This document shows positions 29,752 to 37,649 of a stretch of 64,000 bases of DNA, piece after piece. This DNA is from JAPSGM01 sp963777045 (lineage in GTDB: Bacteria > Chloroflexota > Limnocylindria > QHBO01). The notes beneath the pieces were generated by a model that was not told where the DNA came from, did not search any database, and saw nothing but the letters and a program-made list of their open reading frames with translations. The stretch lies in contig CAVZPD010000007.1 in assembly GCA_963777045.1 (NCBI GenBank), positions 1 to 64,000 of the forward strand. Reading direction: 5' to 3'. The first letter of the stretch is position 1; every line of letters begins with the position of its first letter. The position numbers and the translations under genes were made by a program.

Positions 29752-30953
29752 GCTCGCCGATCGCCGGCGTGCTGGTCGCTGCCGGCCAGGGGCGCCGATT
29801 CGGGACGGAGAAGCTCTGGCTCGATTTCTGGGGCAGGCCCGTCTGGCGCTGGAGCCTGGATACCCTCCTCTCCCTGCCCGATATGAGCGTCCTGGTGGCG
29901 GTCGTGCCGGCTGGCGACGAGGAGCGCTTCCGCGCCGCCCTGCCGGAGGCGGGAGAGGAGCGGGTGCTCGTGGTCGCCGGGGGCGCAGAACGGACCGATT
30001 CGGTGGTGGCCGGGATCAGCGCGCTGACGACGGCCGGGGTTGCCGAGGACACGCCCGTCCTGGTGCATGACGCCGCGCGTCCGGCTGCCAGCCCCGAGCT
30101 GATGGTCCGCGTGGTGGCGGCCGTTCGGGCGGGCACCGGCGCCGTGCCGCTGGTGCCGGTCGCAGATTCGCTCAAGACGCTCGACGCCGGCCGCATGGTG
30201 ACGGGCAGCGTCGACCGGGATGCCGTGATGGCCGCCCAGACCCCGCAGGGGGCCACGCTTCGGCAGCTGCGCGCCGCGCTGGAGGAGACCCACGCCTGGG
30301 GCCGCCCGGCGACGGACGAGGCGGCGGCAATGCGCGCCGGCGGCATCCCGGTCCGCGCAGTGGACGGCGAGCTGACGAACCGCAAGCTGACGGAGCCCGG
30401 CGACGAGGCAATGCTGCGCGCCGTCCTGGCGGCCTGGTCCCACCAGCTCACGGCCCCGGCGATAGCCGAGGGCCTGCGGGCGGGGGTCGGATTCGATGCG
30501 CACCGCCTCGAGGCCGGCCGGCCTATGCGCCTTGCAGGCCTCGACTGGCCCGGCGAGGTCGCCGGCCTGGCGGGACATTCCGACGGCGACGCCGCGCTGC
30601 ACGCGGTGATCGATGCGCTGCTCGGCGCCGCCGGCCTCGGCGACGTGGGGACGCTCTTCGCGCCGGATGACCAGCGCTGGGCGGATGCCGACTCGGCCGA
30701 GCTGCTCAGGCTCACCGTCGAGCACCTCGCCGCGGCCGGCTGGCGACCGATAAGCGTCGACCTGGTGGTGGCGGCTCGCCGGCCCCCCATCGCCCCGCGA
30801 CGCGACGAGGTGGCGGGACGGGTCGCCTCGCTCTGTGGGCTGGAGCCCGCCGCGGTGAGCGTGAAGGGGACGACCTCCGACGGCCTCGGCTTCGCCGGCG
30901 CAGCGGGGGTGGCCGCCTTTGCCGTGGCGAGCGTGGCGGCCGCTCGCGGGTGA
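29748..30953 (+). CDS. ispDF: Bifunctional MEP pathway enzyme IspD-IspF
   Basis: It makes two non-consecutive steps of the non-mevalonate isoprenoid pathway: CTP-dependent cytidylylation of MEP (IspD) and cyclisation to MEcPP (IspF). The 401-residue chain is a true fusion. IspD fills about 1-230 with V-L-V-A-A-G-Q-G-R-R-F-G, V-H-D-A-A-R-P, and T-P-Q-G. IspF fills about 245-401 with the metal site G-F-D-A-H-R (246-251), G-H-S-D-G-D-A-x-x-H-A and the CDP site T-T-S-D-G-L-G-F. Fusions are known mainly from alpha- and epsilonproteobacteria, so its occurrence here is notable. It overlaps yacL upstream and rlmB downstream by 4 bases each, forming a tight operon. Confidence 0.94.
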   Translation: MSSPIAGVLVAAGQGRRFGTEKLWLDFWGRPVWRWSLDTLLSLPDMSVLVAVVPAGDEERFRAALPEAGEERVLVVAGGAERTDSVVAGISALTTAGVAEDTPVLVHDAARPAASPELMVRVVAAVRAGTGAVPLVPVADSLKTLDAGRMVTGSVDRDAVMAAQTPQGATLRQLRAALEETHAWGRPATDEAAAMRAGGIPVRAVDGELTNRKLTEPGDEAMLRAVLAAWSHQLTAPAIAEGLRAGVGFDAHRLEAGRPMRLAGLDWPGEVAGLAGHSDGDAALHAVIDALLGAAGLGDVGTLFAPDDQRWADADSAELLRLTVEHLAAAGWRPISVDLVVAARRPPIAPRRDEVAGRVASLCGLEPAAVSVKGTTSDGLGFAGAAGVAAFAVASVAAARG

Positions 30954-31690
30954 GCGACTGGATCGGGGGACGTCGGCCGGTGGCCGAGGCGCTGGCAGCC
31001 GGCCGCCAGGCACATCGGCTGGTCCTCTCGGAGAGCATCCGTCCGAATCCGGAGCTCAAGGCGATTCTCGCGGCGGCGCGTCATGCATCGGTGCCGGTGG
31101 AGGAGATGCCCGGAGACCGGTTGGCGCGCCTGGCCGGGTTCGACGGGCACCAGGGCATCCTGCTCGAGGTGGAGGCGCGACGCTGGGCCGACCTCGCCGA
31201 GATGCTGGCCCACGCGGCCTCCGCCGGCCGCGACCCACTGCTGCTCGTGCTGGAGCACCTGCAGGATCCCGTGAACTTCGGTGCGCTGCTGCGCTCCGCC
31301 GAGGCGGCCGGTGTCGATGGCGTGATCTTCCCCGAGCGGGGAGCCGCACCGCTCTCCGCAAGCGCCGTGAAGGCCAGCGCCGGGGCCAGCGAGCACCTCC
31401 TCATGGCACAGGTGAGCAGCCTGGGCGAGACGCTCCACGAGCTTAAGGAGCGCGGGCTCTGGCTCGTCGCGGCAGACCAGGATGCACCAGCCCTCGCCTG
31501 GGAGGCGAACCTGTCCGGACCGGTGGCGGTCATCGTCGGCAGCGAGGGGAGCGGCCTCTCCGGGGCGATGCGCCGCCGCTGCGACCTCCTGGTCCGCTTC
31601 CCGATGTCCGGTCGCGTCGCCTCGCTCAACGCCGGCGTTGCCGGCGCGCTGCTGCTCTTCGAGGTGGTGCGGCAGCGCGGCTCGGCCTGA
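30950..31690 (+). CDS. rlmB: 23S rRNA (guanosine-2'-O-)-methyltransferase RlmB-like
   Basis: This SpoU-class (SPOUT) methyltransferase probably acts on the ribose of a 23S guanosine. The 246-residue protein has an N-terminal L30e-like substrate-binding domain (1-75) and the knotted SPOUT domain. Motif 1 is N-F-G-A-L-L-R-S-A-E (from about residue 109), motif 2 is I-V-G-S-E-G-S-G-L and motif 3 is S-L-N-A-G-V-A. The Arg of motif 1 and the Glu of motif 2 are present. The start is GTG at 30950, overlapping the ispDF stop. It is convergent with the GT87 gene with 7 bases between them. Confidence 0.93.
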   Translation: MSDWIGGRRPVAEALAAGRQAHRLVLSESIRPNPELKAILAAARHASVPVEEMPGDRLARLAGFDGHQGILLEVEARRWADLAEMLAHAASAGRDPLLLVLEHLQDPVNFGALLRSAEAAGVDGVIFPERGAAPLSASAVKASAGASEHLLMAQVSSLGETLHELKERGLWLVAADQDAPALAWEANLSGPVAVIVGSEGSGLSGAMRRRCDLLVRFPMSGRVASLNAGVAGALLLFEVVRQRGSA

Positions 31691-31697
31691 GCTTTCG

Positions 31698-32672
31698 CTA
31701 GGCGCCGGGTTGGGTCAGCCTCCGACCGCCCAGCCAGTCGGCCTGGCGCACGCGCTCCACCGCGCTCTCCAGCAGTGGTTTGCCGGTGGCGAGGATGGGC
31801 ACCAGCACCCATGTCCAGTAGTGGGCATGCAGGACCGGCACTGCAGCGAGGCAGGCCAGGACGGCAAGCAGCAGGCTGGCACGGAGCGCGGCGACGACCG
31901 CGATCACGAACGCGAGTGCGTAGCCCACCACTGCCGGCGCACCGAAGCTGGCGAGTCCTACGGCCAGCGGCCCGGGCCGGGCGAGCTCGTTGAGACGCAC
32001 CGTCACGAAATCGACCAGTGCGTTGGGGTCCACCACCAGCGCGGCGCCGACGGTCAGGCCCGCCGCAACCAGGAGGCCCGTCGCAAGCCCGGACCAGTCG
32101 CGGCGGCCGACGAGCCACGCGAAGGCGAAGATCGGCGCGACCTTGAGCGCGGCCGCGATGCCGATCGCCGTTCCGGCGGCGCGCGGCCAGCGCGCAGCGA
32201 CCGCCAGCAAGAGCAGCACGAGGCTGTTGATGTTGGCGAACATCACCGCGGACAGGAAGGGGATCGAGGTCAGCACTGCGCCGGCCATGACGAGGTCCCA
32301 CGGCCGCCGCAGCCGGGGCCAGGCAAGCGCGAGACCCGCCAGGAGGGCGCCGAGCATGAGGATGCCCCACGGCAGGCGGCCCATCCCGGCGATGGGTGCG
32401 AGCAGTGCCATGGCGGGCGGCAGGTTGAAGTGGACGGGCCGGGCCGCCACGTGGGGCGCGAGCATGAGCGGGTCGTAGAGCGGGGCATTGCCCTGCACGG
32501 CCGGCAGCGCGGCCGCGTACCAGTCGGCGTCCCCGAACCAGTAGGAGTTGGCGATCGACGCAAGCCAGAGGGCCGTGGCCGCCAGCACGCCGACCGTCAC
32601 GAAGCCGAGCGCTCGAGCAATCCGGTCGCCGCCAGGTCGCTCCTCCCTCACGCGAGCTCGCTCGCCATGCAC
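31698..32672 (-). CDS. DUF2029/GT87-like membrane glycosyltransferase
   Basis: This polytopic membrane protein of about 324 residues resembles the DUF2029 family of polyprenyl-phosphate-mannose-dependent mannosyltransferases. The first external loop contains W-F-G-D-A-D-W-Y (acidic catalytic region), then Y-D-P-L and F-N-L-P-P. About nine hydrophobic helices follow, with M-F-A-N-I-N-S-L and A-L-K-V-A-P in the usual places. The start is uncertain: GTG at 32672 or 32651 both fit, while the frame to 32750 is unlikely because it reaches the tRNA-Thr promoter area. It may add mannose to cell-envelope glycans, together with the GT39 enzyme at 6218. Confidence 0.78.
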   Translation of the reverse strand: MHGERARVREERPGGDRIARALGFVTVGVLAATALWLASIANSYWFGDADWYAAALPAVQGNAPLYDPLMLAPHVAARPVHFNLPPAMALLAPIAGMGRLPWGILMLGALLAGLALAWPRLRRPWDLVMAGAVLTSIPFLSAVMFANINSLVLLLLAVAARWPRAAGTAIGIAAALKVAPIFAFAWLVGRRDWSGLATGLLVAAGLTVGAALVVDPNALVDFVTVRLNELARPGPLAVGLASFGAPAVVGYALAFVIAVVAALRASLLLAVLACLAAVPVLHAHYWTWVLVPILATGKPLLESAVERVRQADWLGGRRLTQPGA

Positions 32673-32763
32673 CACCGGCACGGGTCTCCTGTGAATGCAG
32701 CAGGATCGTCCCGGGGCCTCGAGCGGCTGCACGGTCCGGGACCGGTACAATCGTACGATCCGG

Positions 32764-32838
32764 GCCGACGTAGCTCAACGGCAGAGCAGCGGTTTTGTAA
32801 ACCGCCGGTTGTGGGTTCGATTCCCTCCGTCGGCTCCA
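32764..32838 (+). tRNA. tRNA-Thr(UGU)
   Basis: Acceptor GCCGACG/CGTCGGC, anticodon stem GCGGT/ACCGC around T-T-T-G-T-A-A (TGT), T arm TGGG-TTCGATT-CCCT, discriminator T, encoded CCA. A -10-like TACAAT is at 32746-32751. Confidence 0.96.
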
Positions 32839-32850
32839 TCGATCCGCTTG

Positions 32851-32879
32851 TTGAGGGCAGGATCGGGGTTGGGTATACT
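32851..32879 (+). promoter_or_regulatory. Promoter for tRNA-Tyr and tRNA-Thr(GGU)
   Basis: TTGAGG, a 17-base spacer and TATACT, ending 43 bases before tRNA-Tyr. Confidence 0.65.
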
Positions 32880-32922
32880 GCCGCTCCGATCGGCATCGCA
32901 CCACGTGCCGATCGATTCGTGT

Positions 32923-33008
32923 GGGTAGGTTGAGCAGGTGGTGAGCTCCGCTGACTGTAGATCAGCCGTCTTTCGACTGTGGGGGTTCGATTCCCTCCCT
33001 GCCCACCA
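32923..33008 (+). tRNA. tRNA-Tyr(GUA)
   Basis: Class II tRNA: acceptor GGGTAGG/CCTGCCC, anticodon stem GCTGA/TCAGC around C-T-G-T-A-G-A (GTA), long variable arm, T arm GGGGG-TTCGATT-CCCTC, discriminator A, encoded CCA. Confidence 0.96.
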
Positions 33009-33030
33009 GACAACCGCGATCCCGACATCG

Positions 33031-33106
33031 GCCCACGTAGCTCAGTAGGCAGAGCACTTCCTTGGTAAGGAAGAGGTCTCCGGTTCGAGCCCGGACGTGG
33101 GCTCCA
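33031..33106 (+). tRNA. tRNA-Thr(GGU)
   Basis: Acceptor GCCCACG/CGTGGGC, anticodon stem CTTCC/GGAAG around T-T-G-G-T-A-A (GGT), T arm CCGG-TTCGAGC-CCGG, discriminator T, encoded CCA. Confidence 0.96.
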
Positions 33107-33198
33107 TTTCTCCGGTCCGCCGGCGGTCGGCCTCCCTCGATCCACGCCGGAATGGTCCATCGCCCGGGTGAAACCTTTCGGGCCTGATCTGTCTCGAA

Positions 33199-33214
33199 AC
33201 TGACGTACGTCAGT
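33199..33214. promoter_or_regulatory. 16-bp perfect palindrome, probable operator
   Basis: ACTGACGTACGTCAGT is a perfect inverted repeat 23 bases before the start of the secreted-protein gene at 33237. TGAC-N4-GTCA dyads of this size are typical of TetR-family repressor sites. No regulator gene is adjacent. Confidence 0.65.
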
Positions 33215-33236
33215 CAACAGATGTGAAAGGACCCCG

Positions 33237-33680
33237 ATGAACCGATTGACCATGTCCGGGACGGCGCTCGTCCTGGCGGCAACCGTGCTCACCGGCGGCA
33301 CGCTGGTCTCCGTTGCCCTCGCCGCCACCACCGCAACACACGCCAGGCCGACGACTGCGGCAGCTGTCGCGGGCGTGAGCGATGCTGAACTGCGCGCAGC
33401 CCGTGCCGTCGCCGTCCCCGCGGCGGCCGACGCCCTCGACCTTTCGACGCGCGAACTCCGCGATCGGCTGCATGCCGGCAGGAGCCTGAAGCAGATCGCC
33501 GATGCGCGGGGGATCGGCTACGGGATCATTGCGCGGGCCGTGAAAGAAGCCACCGCCGCGGAGGTCGACGCGGAACTTGGCGGGCGCCGCGCGGAGCAGG
33601 TGGCTGCGGTCGTGGCGGGTTGGATCGACGCTGGGGGCCAGCCCGATGCGGAGCTGCTCGCCGGCGAGGGCAACGATTGA
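33237..33680 (+). CDS. Secreted protein of unknown function
   Basis: This 147-residue protein has a signal peptide of about 29 residues (hydrophobic core A-L-V-L-A-A-T-V-L, cleavage near A-L-A-A). The mature part has the segment L-S-T-R-E-L-R-D-R-L-H-A-G-R-S-L-K-Q-I-A (about 68-87). It matches a short helical repeat found in many exported Gram-positive hypotheticals (L-x-x-x-E-L-x-x-x-L-x-x-G-x-S-L-x-x-I-A), usually written L-G-L-T-P-E-E-L. The role of that repeat is unknown. The ATG at 33237 follows AAAGGA. A palindromic operator lies at 33199-33214, so the gene is probably regulated by a repressor. It stands alone after three tRNA genes. Confidence 0.75.
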   Translation: MNRLTMSGTALVLAATVLTGGTLVSVALAATTATHARPTTAAAVAGVSDAELRAARAVAVPAAADALDLSTRELRDRLHAGRSLKQIADARGIGYGIIARAVKEATAAEVDAELGGRRAEQVAAVVAGWIDAGGQPDAELLAGEGND

Positions 33681-33895
33681 CCGCCGGCGCCGGCAAGGCC
33701 GCATAGATCGTTTCTTGACCAAGAATTCCACAGGATTGTGGATGGTTGCGACGCATCGCCCGGTTGGCTCAAGATGTGCCCGCCGCTACTCCCCAATCCG
33801 GGGCAAATCTGTGACCTGCTCGCACGTCGCGAGCGTTCGATGCCGCACCCCGGATGCACCTGCATCGTTGCATCGTTGGAGGGCCGTGACGCGCC

Positions 33896-34966
33896 GTGGA
33901 CCCGAATGTCGTTCTCCCGTTCAGCTCGTCGTTCCTGTCCCTCGTCTTCGCCGTCATGGTGGGGGATCAGTGGCTGCGGCGACGGCAGCCGTACCAGCTG
34001 GTCTGGACGGTCGGGCTGCTCTGGTATGGCATCAGTGCGGGGACCGAGTTCCTGGGAGGAGCCTTCGGCTGGAACGAGCCGCTCTACCGCACCTGGTACC
34101 TGATCGGCGCCTTTGGGGTTGCCGCCTACCTCGGCCTGGGGACCGTCTACCTGCTGCGCAGCACCCGTTTCGGCTACTTCGTGGCGTTCAGCGTCTTCGC
34201 CGGCGGCCTCTTCTCGATCCTGTCGGCCCTGGCCCGCGCCAAGGAGGGTGATCCGGCCTCGGCCGCTGCGGTGGCGAGCGTGGTGGCCTTCGCGACCGCC
34301 TCGGCCGTTGCGATCGTGGTCGCGACGCGCATCCGGCGGCAGCTCGCCGCGCCCGTGACCGCCACGGTGCTGGTGGTCGCCTCGGCGATCGTCGCGGTGC
34401 TCTGCTTCAGCGTCCCTGTCGCGGCGCCGGGCTACGCCCTCGATCCGCAGACCGGCGTGCCCGTCGGCCTCGCCCTGCCGTCCGACCTGCGCATCGTGAC
34501 GCCGCCGTTCAACATTGCCGGGGCCTTCGCCCTCGTCTTCGGCGCGGTCTACAGCGCCTACATCTTCATGCCCAAGCGGCGGGTTCTGCGCTTCGAGGGC
34601 GGACCGCCCATCATCGGCGCCGTGGTTCGTGCGGCGGTCGTGACGGTCAACTTCTTCGCGTCTGCCCCGGGTGCCATCCGCGCCCTGGTCGGGGGCCGGC
34701 TCAACTCGCGGGTGCCGGCGACGCTCCTCATTGCGCTCGGTGGCTTCATACCCGGCTGGACGAGCGGGCTGAACCGTTTCGGAATCACCTGGTCGTTCTA
34801 CCTCGGCGAGTTCCTGGGCGTGCTGTTCATCTTCCTGGGCTTCCTCGTCAGCATCGAGGTCTTCAGCGACATCCGGCTGCCGTTCACCCGGATCGTGCTG
34901 GCCCGTCGCGGTGGCCGGGCGCAGTCGGAGCCGATGGAGATGGAGGCGGAGCGCAGCCATCCCTGA
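33896..34966 (+). CDS. Polytopic membrane protein of unknown function
   Basis: This 356-residue integral membrane protein has about eight hydrophobic helices. The first helices hold F-S-S-S-F-L-S-L-V-F-A and W-T-V-G-L-L-W-Y-G. Helix-rich text continues to about residue 200. After a basic cytosolic stretch (K-R-R-V-L-R-F-E-G-G, about 223) come two more helices and the C-terminal tail R-R-G-G-R-A-Q-S-E-P. The start is GTG at 33896, with GGAGGG upstream. I recognise no family; related unknowns are likely in Chloroflexota and Actinomycetota. The preceding gap (33681-33895) has a GCCGGCGCCGGC palindrome after the upstream gene and the inverted repeat TCCACA-N4-TGTGGA at 33727-33742. Confidence 0.7.
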   Translation: MDPNVVLPFSSSFLSLVFAVMVGDQWLRRRQPYQLVWTVGLLWYGISAGTEFLGGAFGWNEPLYRTWYLIGAFGVAAYLGLGTVYLLRSTRFGYFVAFSVFAGGLFSILSALARAKEGDPASAAAVASVVAFATASAVAIVVATRIRRQLAAPVTATVLVVASAIVAVLCFSVPVAAPGYALDPQTGVPVGLALPSDLRIVTPPFNIAGAFALVFGAVYSAYIFMPKRRVLRFEGGPPIIGAVVRAAVVTVNFFASAPGAIRALVGGRLNSRVPATLLIALGGFIPGWTSGLNRFGITWSFYLGEFLGVLFIFLGFLVSIEVFSDIRLPFTRIVLARRGGRAQSEPMEMEAERSHP

Positions 34967-34987
34967 CCGGCTGGCCAGTGAGGCGCG

Positions 34988-35017
34988 TTGACACCCACGC
35001 CCCGAAACCCATAGAAT
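34988..35017 (+). promoter_or_regulatory. Promoter of the rpmG-secE-nusG cluster
   Basis: TTGACA (34988-34993), an 18-base spacer and TAGAAT (35012-35017), about 90 bases before rpmG. It is probably the main promoter for rpmG, tRNA-Trp, secE, nusG and perhaps rplK-rplA. Confidence 0.75.
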
Positions 35018-35105
35018 CCACGGGCCTTCCCCCGGAGCTCCGGACCCTGGTTAAGCGTGGGCGGCGGATGGGGCAGCGAAGGCAGATGGACGTAAGGATT
35101 CAGAC

Positions 35106-35270
35106 GTGGCCAAGGCCGAGAACCGACCAGTGATCGCGCTGGCGTGCACCACCTGCAAGGAGCGCACGTACAGCACACGCAAGAACAAGCGAAACGACCC
35201 GGGGCGCATGGAGCTGAACAAGTTCTGCCCGCGCTGCCGACAGCACACGCTGCACCGGGAAACGAAGTAA
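35106..35270 (+). CDS. rpmG: 50S ribosomal protein L33
   Basis: L33 is a small large-subunit protein near the E site. The 54-residue protein starts with GTG after AAGGA. It has the four-cysteine zinc ribbon (C-T-T-C near residues 13-16 and C-P-R-C near 43-46), the zinc-binding (C+) form, plus the family text R-T-Y-S-T-R-K-N-K-R-N. E-L-N-K-F-C matches L33. It lies upstream of tRNA-Trp and secE, the usual place for this gene in Gram-positive bacteria. Confidence 0.95.
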   Translation: MAKAENRPVIALACTTCKERTYSTRKNKRNDPGRMELNKFCPRCRQHTLHRETK

Positions 35271-35296
35271 CGACGGAGGGGGCTGGCGGCACTCGG

Positions 35297-35372
35297 AGGG
35301 GTGTAGCTCAATTGGTAGAGCACTGGTCTCCAAAACCAGCGGTTGCAGGTTCAAGTCCTGTCGCCCCTGCCA
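35297..35372 (+). tRNA. tRNA-Trp(CCA)
   Basis: Acceptor AGGGGTG/CGCCCCT, anticodon stem CTGGT/ACCAG around C-T-C-C-A-A-A (CCA), T arm GCAGG-TTCAAGT-CCTGT, discriminator G, encoded CCA. It sits between rpmG and secE, a conserved position. Confidence 0.97.
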
Positions 35373-35405
35373 TCACCACCCACTACCCAGGAGAGAGCTG
35401 AGCAA

Positions 35406-35594
35406 GTGTTTTCCGGGTTGCGAATCTACGTCAGCGAGGCGTGGTCCGAGCTGAAGAAGGTCGCCTGGCCCACCCGCCAGACGGTGATCAACCTGACGTT
35501 GATCGTGATCGCCGTGTCCGTGGCGGTGGGGGCCTACATTGCCCTGCTCGACGGGATCCTGCACTTCGGGGTTGAACGGATTCTCACGACATGA
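35406..35594 (+). CDS. secE: Preprotein translocase subunit SecE
   Basis: SecE clamps the SecY channel. The 62-residue protein has the single-helix form. An amphipathic surface helix contains the family signature E-L-K-K-V-A-W-P-T-R (about 16-25), followed by one transmembrane helix (about 33-52). The GTG at 35406 follows AGGAGAG. The stop overlaps the nusG start in an ATGA. Confidence 0.95.
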   Translation: MFSGLRIYVSEAWSELKKVAWPTRQTVINLTLIVIAVSVAVGAYIALLDGILHFGVERILTT

Positions 35595-36202
35595 CCGACG
35601 AAGAGACTCGAACGACAGAGGCAACCCAGGCCGCCCGCCTCTCGCGTGAGGCGCCACTCCCGGCAGCCGCCGAGGAGACCGGCAAGCACTGGTACGTCAT
35701 CCACACCTACTCCGGCTACGAGAACAAGGTGAAGGCCAACCTCGAGCACCGCATCGAGTCGATGGGGGTCGAGGACCAGATCTTCCAGGTGCTCGTGCCG
35801 ATGGAGGAGGAGATCGAGATCAAGAACGGCCAGCGGCAGACCGTCAACAAGAAGGTCTTCCCCGGCTACGTCCTGGTCGAGATGGTGATGAGCGACGAGT
35901 CGTGGTACGTCGTGCGCAACACGCCAGGCGTGACAAGCTTCGTGGGTTCGGGCAACCGGCCGACTCCGCTCCTCGAGGGCGAGGTCAAGAAGATCCTCAA
36001 GCAGATGGGGGTCGAGGCACCAAAGTTCAAGGTGCAGTTCCAGAAGGGGCAGAGCGTCCGCGTCAAGGACGGGCCGTTCGCGGAGTTCATCGGTACCGTG
36101 GACGAGGTCAACCCGGAGCGCAACAAGGTCAAGGTGCTCGTCAGCATCTTCGGCCGGGAGACGCCCGTGGAGCTCGACTTCCTGCAGATCGACAAGCTTT
36201 AG
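35591..36202 (+). CDS. nusG: Transcription termination/antitermination protein NusG
   Basis: NusG binds the RNA polymerase clamp and modulates pausing, Rho termination and coupling to ribosomes. The 203-residue protein has an acidic N-terminal extension of about 30 residues. The NGN domain (about 32-140) follows, with H-W-Y-V-I-H-T-Y-S-G-Y-E and V-F-P-G-Y-V-L-V. The C-terminal KOW domain (150-203) has V-R-V-K-D-G-P-F-A-E-F-I-G. All expected features are present. It is translationally coupled to secE and precedes rplK by 46 bp. Confidence 0.97.
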   Translation: MTDEETRTTEATQAARLSREAPLPAAAEETGKHWYVIHTYSGYENKVKANLEHRIESMGVEDQIFQVLVPMEEEIEIKNGQRQTVNKKVFPGYVLVEMVMSDESWYVVRNTPGVTSFVGSGNRPTPLLEGEVKKILKQMGVEAPKFKVQFQKGQSVRVKDGPFAEFIGTVDEVNPERNKVKVLVSIFGRETPVELDFLQIDKL

Positions 36203-36248
36203 AGAGGGAGGAGCGCGAACCGCTCCGCCAGGACCTCGGAGGTAACGA

Positions 36249-36674
36249 ATGGCAAAGAAGATCCGCACCATCATCAAGGTGCAGGCGCCCGCCGGGGCCG
36301 CCACCGCCGCGCCGCCCGTCGGACCCGCCCTGGGCCAGCACGGCATCAACATCATGGAGTTCATCAAGGCCTTCAACGAACGGACCGCGAGCATGCGCGG
36401 CTACGTCGTCCCGGCCGAGATCACGGTCTACGAGGACCGCTCCTTCACGTTCATCACCAAGGCCCCGCTGGCGGCCGCGCTGCTCAAGCGCGCCGCCGGC
36501 GTGGAGTCGGGTTCCGCCCAGCCGAATCGCGACAAGGTGGGCTCGGTGACCCAGGTACAGCTGCGCGAGATCGCCGAGACGAAGATGCAGGACCTGAACG
36601 CCAACGACGTGGAGCATGCCATGCGGATCGTGGCCGGCACCGCACGCAGCATGGGTATCGAGGTGCGCGACTGA
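36249..36674 (+). CDS. rplK: 50S ribosomal protein L11
   Basis: L11 forms the GTPase-associated centre with 23S rRNA. The 141-residue protein has the normal two-domain plan. N-terminal I-K-V-Q-A-P-A-G-A-A-T-A-A-P-P-V-G-P-A-L contains the methylated lysine region and the proline-rich thiopeptide-binding site. The C-terminal RNA-binding domain ends in R-I-V-A-G-T-A-R-S-M-G. The ATG at 36249 follows GGAGG. Its stop TGA shares the A with the rplA start. Confidence 0.98.
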   Translation: MAKKIRTIIKVQAPAGAATAAPPVGPALGQHGINIMEFIKAFNERTASMRGYVVPAEITVYEDRSFTFITKAPLAAALLKRAAGVESGSAQPNRDKVGSVTQVQLREIAETKMQDLNANDVEHAMRIVAGTARSMGIEVRD

Positions 36675-37378
36675 TGGCACACGGACGCAAGTACCGCGAG
36701 GCGGCCGCGCTCGTCGAGGCGCAGCGCCGCTACTCGCTCGACGAGGCAGCCCAGCTGCTGCCGAAGATCTCCATCGCCAAGTTCGACGCCACCGTCGAGG
36801 CGCACCTGCGGCTCGGCATCGATCCGCGCCATGCCGACCAGCTGGTCCGCGGCACGGTCGTCCTGCCGCACGGGACCGGACGGACCACGCGCGTCATCGT
36901 CTTCGCACAGGGCGAGAAGGCTCAGGAGGCCCTGCGAGCCGGAGCCGATGAGGTCGGCGGCGACGACCTGGTCAAGCGCATCGACGGCGGCTGGTTCGAC
37001 TTCGACGTGGCGGTGGCCACGCCCGACATGATGGGCATGGTCGGGCGCCTGGGGAAGAAGCTCGGCCCGCGCGGCCTGATGCCGAATCCCAAATCGGGAA
37101 CGGTCACCTTCGACATCGAGCGTGCCGTGGGCGAGGTGAAGTCCGGGAGGATCGAGTTCAAGGTCGACCGAGCGGGGATCGTCCACGTTCCGGTTGGCCG
37201 CGCGAGCTTCACCCCAGAGCAGCTCGAGGCGAACGTCGCCACGCTGGTCGACGCCATCAACCGGGCCAAGCCGTCGGGGGCCAAGGGGACCTACATGCGG
37301 ACCCTCACCCTGGCACCGACCATGGGGCCGGGCGTACGAGTCGACATCCCGTCTGCCCTGGCGGCCGCATCGGCCTAG
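36674..37378 (+). CDS. rplA: 50S ribosomal protein L1
   Basis: L1 binds 23S helix 76 in the mobile L1 stalk and in many bacteria represses its own operon. The 234-residue length is normal. Family text includes K-F-D-A-T-V-E-A-H-L-R-L-G-I-D-P, G-T-V-V-L-P-H-G-T-G, and the RNA-binding segment G-P-R-G-L-M-P-N-P-K-S-G-T-V. The ATG overlaps the rplK stop, so the pair is translationally coupled. Confidence 0.98.
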   Translation: MAHGRKYREAAALVEAQRRYSLDEAAQLLPKISIAKFDATVEAHLRLGIDPRHADQLVRGTVVLPHGTGRTTRVIVFAQGEKAQEALRAGADEVGGDDLVKRIDGGWFDFDVAVATPDMMGMVGRLGKKLGPRGLMPNPKSGTVTFDIERAVGEVKSGRIEFKVDRAGIVHVPVGRASFTPEQLEANVATLVDAINRAKPSGAKGTYMRTLTLAPTMGPGVRVDIPSALAAASA

Positions 37379-37640
37379 GGGGGCTGTTCGGCGGGGCAAA
37401 TGGCGAGATGCGGAATGAGGGGCCGCAAGTTGCCCCGAGCTCCGTGAACGGGTACCATCGGCCCCCAATCGAACATTCGAGCGCCAGAGACAGCGTTGCG
37501 TTCCGGGTGAGATCCCCGGACCAATTGCCGGCCCACACCGATGAGGCCAGCAGCACGCCGAGGCACGAGACAGTGGTCCGCAGTCCGCGGCCCTCGTGCT
37601 GACGCGCGAGGGCCGTTTCATATTCCAGGAGAGGTGGACC
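37379..37640 (+). ncRNA. L10-leader-like regulatory region upstream of rplJ
   Basis: The 271-base gap between rplA and rplJ is where the L10 leader sits in many bacteria; L10(L12)4 binds it to repress rplJ-rplL. It ends in a strong stem GGCCCTCG (37589-37596) / CGAGGGCC (37607-37614), followed by GTTTCA. That stem would serve as the attenuator. I can support the position and terminal hairpin; the kink-turn that L10 binds was not verified. The exact limits are guesses. Confidence 0.5.
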
Positions 37641-37649
37641 ACAGACCAG

